Shown here: positions 24,756 through 25,037 of the stretch, piece by piece
Layout: each line of letters opens with the position of its first letter
Position numbering within the stretch: the first letter of the stretch is position 1
Source: Bacillota bacterium
GTDB lineage: Bacteria > Bacillota_I > Bacilli_A > RFN20 > CAG-826
Length of the DNA stretch: 25,037 nt
Reading direction: 5' to 3'
Assembly: GCA_030831415.1 (NCBI GenBank)
Contig: JAURLC010000019.1
Coordinates: forward strand, 1-25,037
The notes under the pieces: generated by a model
Database searches by the model: none
Told to the model about the DNA's origin: nothing
Seen by the model: only the letters and a program-made list of their open reading frames with translations
Program-made: the position numbers and the translations under genes

Positions 24756-25037
24756 AAAATACTCACATGTGTTTGACCATACACATAGTCTTTTAGACGT
24801 GTATGAGGATAGGATTGAAGCCACGTATTTTTTCGTGAATCTTCTACGATTACTATACCATTATCATTCAATAGATGGCTGTTTTCAATTAGTTTGTAGG
24901 CTTCTTCAGCCAATCCTTTTGCATAAGGTGGATCAAGAAAAACAAAATCAAAGGATTGTTTTTCCTCACTTAATTGACGAATTAATCGTGAATAGGCTAA
25001 TTGGTATATGGTAGTTCGTTCGTTAACCTTTAAAAGA
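24746..25037 (-). CDS. rsmD: 16S rRNA (guanine(966)-N2)-methyltransferase RsmD, partial
   Basis: The last 96 residues plus stop (TAA 24748-24746) are visible; the N-terminus lies beyond the window. FDFVFLDPPYAKGLAEEAY carries the DPPY motif of N6/N2-methyltransferases, in the wording typical of RsmD, and the end (THVSILWK) is also typical. The enzyme methylates G966 of 16S rRNA in the small subunit. It is transcribed with coaD, whose start it overlaps. Confidence 0.9.
   Translation of the reverse strand, partial: LLKVNERTTIYQLAYSRLIRQLSEEKQSFDFVFLDPPYAKGLAEEAYKLIENSHLLNDNGIVIVEDSRKNTWLQSYPHTRLKDYVYGQTHVSILWK

Noticed and set aside
24756..24824. N-terminal extension of coaD
   Set aside because: It lies within the rsmD coding frame; the conserved CoaD N-terminus starts at ATG 24755.
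1..25037. TGA read as tryptophan (Mycoplasma code)
   Set aside because: Several genes end in TGA in start/stop overlaps, and the conserved Trp residues inspected are TGG.

Overview
The window looks like chromosomal DNA of a low-GC, wall-less or Mollicutes-related Firmicute that uses the standard genetic code. TGA serves as a stop (ATGA start/stop overlaps at 7766-7769, 11014-11017 and 15759-15762) and Trp is encoded by TGG. The prolyl-tRNA synthetase is the short archaeal/eukaryotic-type enzyme. Together these favour Acholeplasmatales/Izemoplasmatales-like lineages over Mycoplasma or Spiroplasma; this placement is inference. Gene density is very high and no stretch over 300 bases lacks a gene.

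Layout. 1-6939 (-) is the 5' 2313 codons of one giant gene: an N-terminal four-helix membrane module resembling CvpA, followed by a huge, acidic, cysteine-free, internally repetitive region predicted to lie outside the cell. It is the most unusual object here. A palindromic AT-rich element separates it from a divergent operon (7020-8922, +) of a CPBP/CAAX-type membrane protease, a TraX-like membrane protein and a thioredoxin. Next come tRNA-Gly(TCC), a terminator, and a second + operon (9117-11706): RdgB/HAM1 pyrophosphatase, a condensation-type acyltransferase with an HxxxDG motif, and a zinc-ribbon membrane protein.

A bidirectional terminator (11705-11735) meets enolase (-). Beyond it, a compact - strand operon holds a GNAT-like protein, a PlsC acyltransferase with an added zinc ribbon, and a GltS-type sodium/glutamate symporter. 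After tRNA-Ser(GCT) come proS and an upstream overlapping gene for a membrane-anchored protein that looks like a degenerate GGDEF-EAL protein. On the + strand, tRNA-Ser(CGA) is followed only 7 nt later by a membrane-anchored glycerophosphodiester phosphodiesterase, which converges with a YitT-family transporter-like protein (-). A membrane-tethered thioredoxin-fold protein (+) and a YfiH/PgeF-type protein (+, apparently leaderless) follow. The window ends in the coaD-rsmD pair (-), with rsmD cut by the edge.

Functionally the window mixes housekeeping genes (glycolysis, CoA synthesis, aminoacylation, nucleotide sanitation, rRNA methylation) with envelope functions (phospholipid acylation, glycerophosphodiester breakdown, thiol chemistry, proteolysis, transport) and the giant surface-repeat protein.
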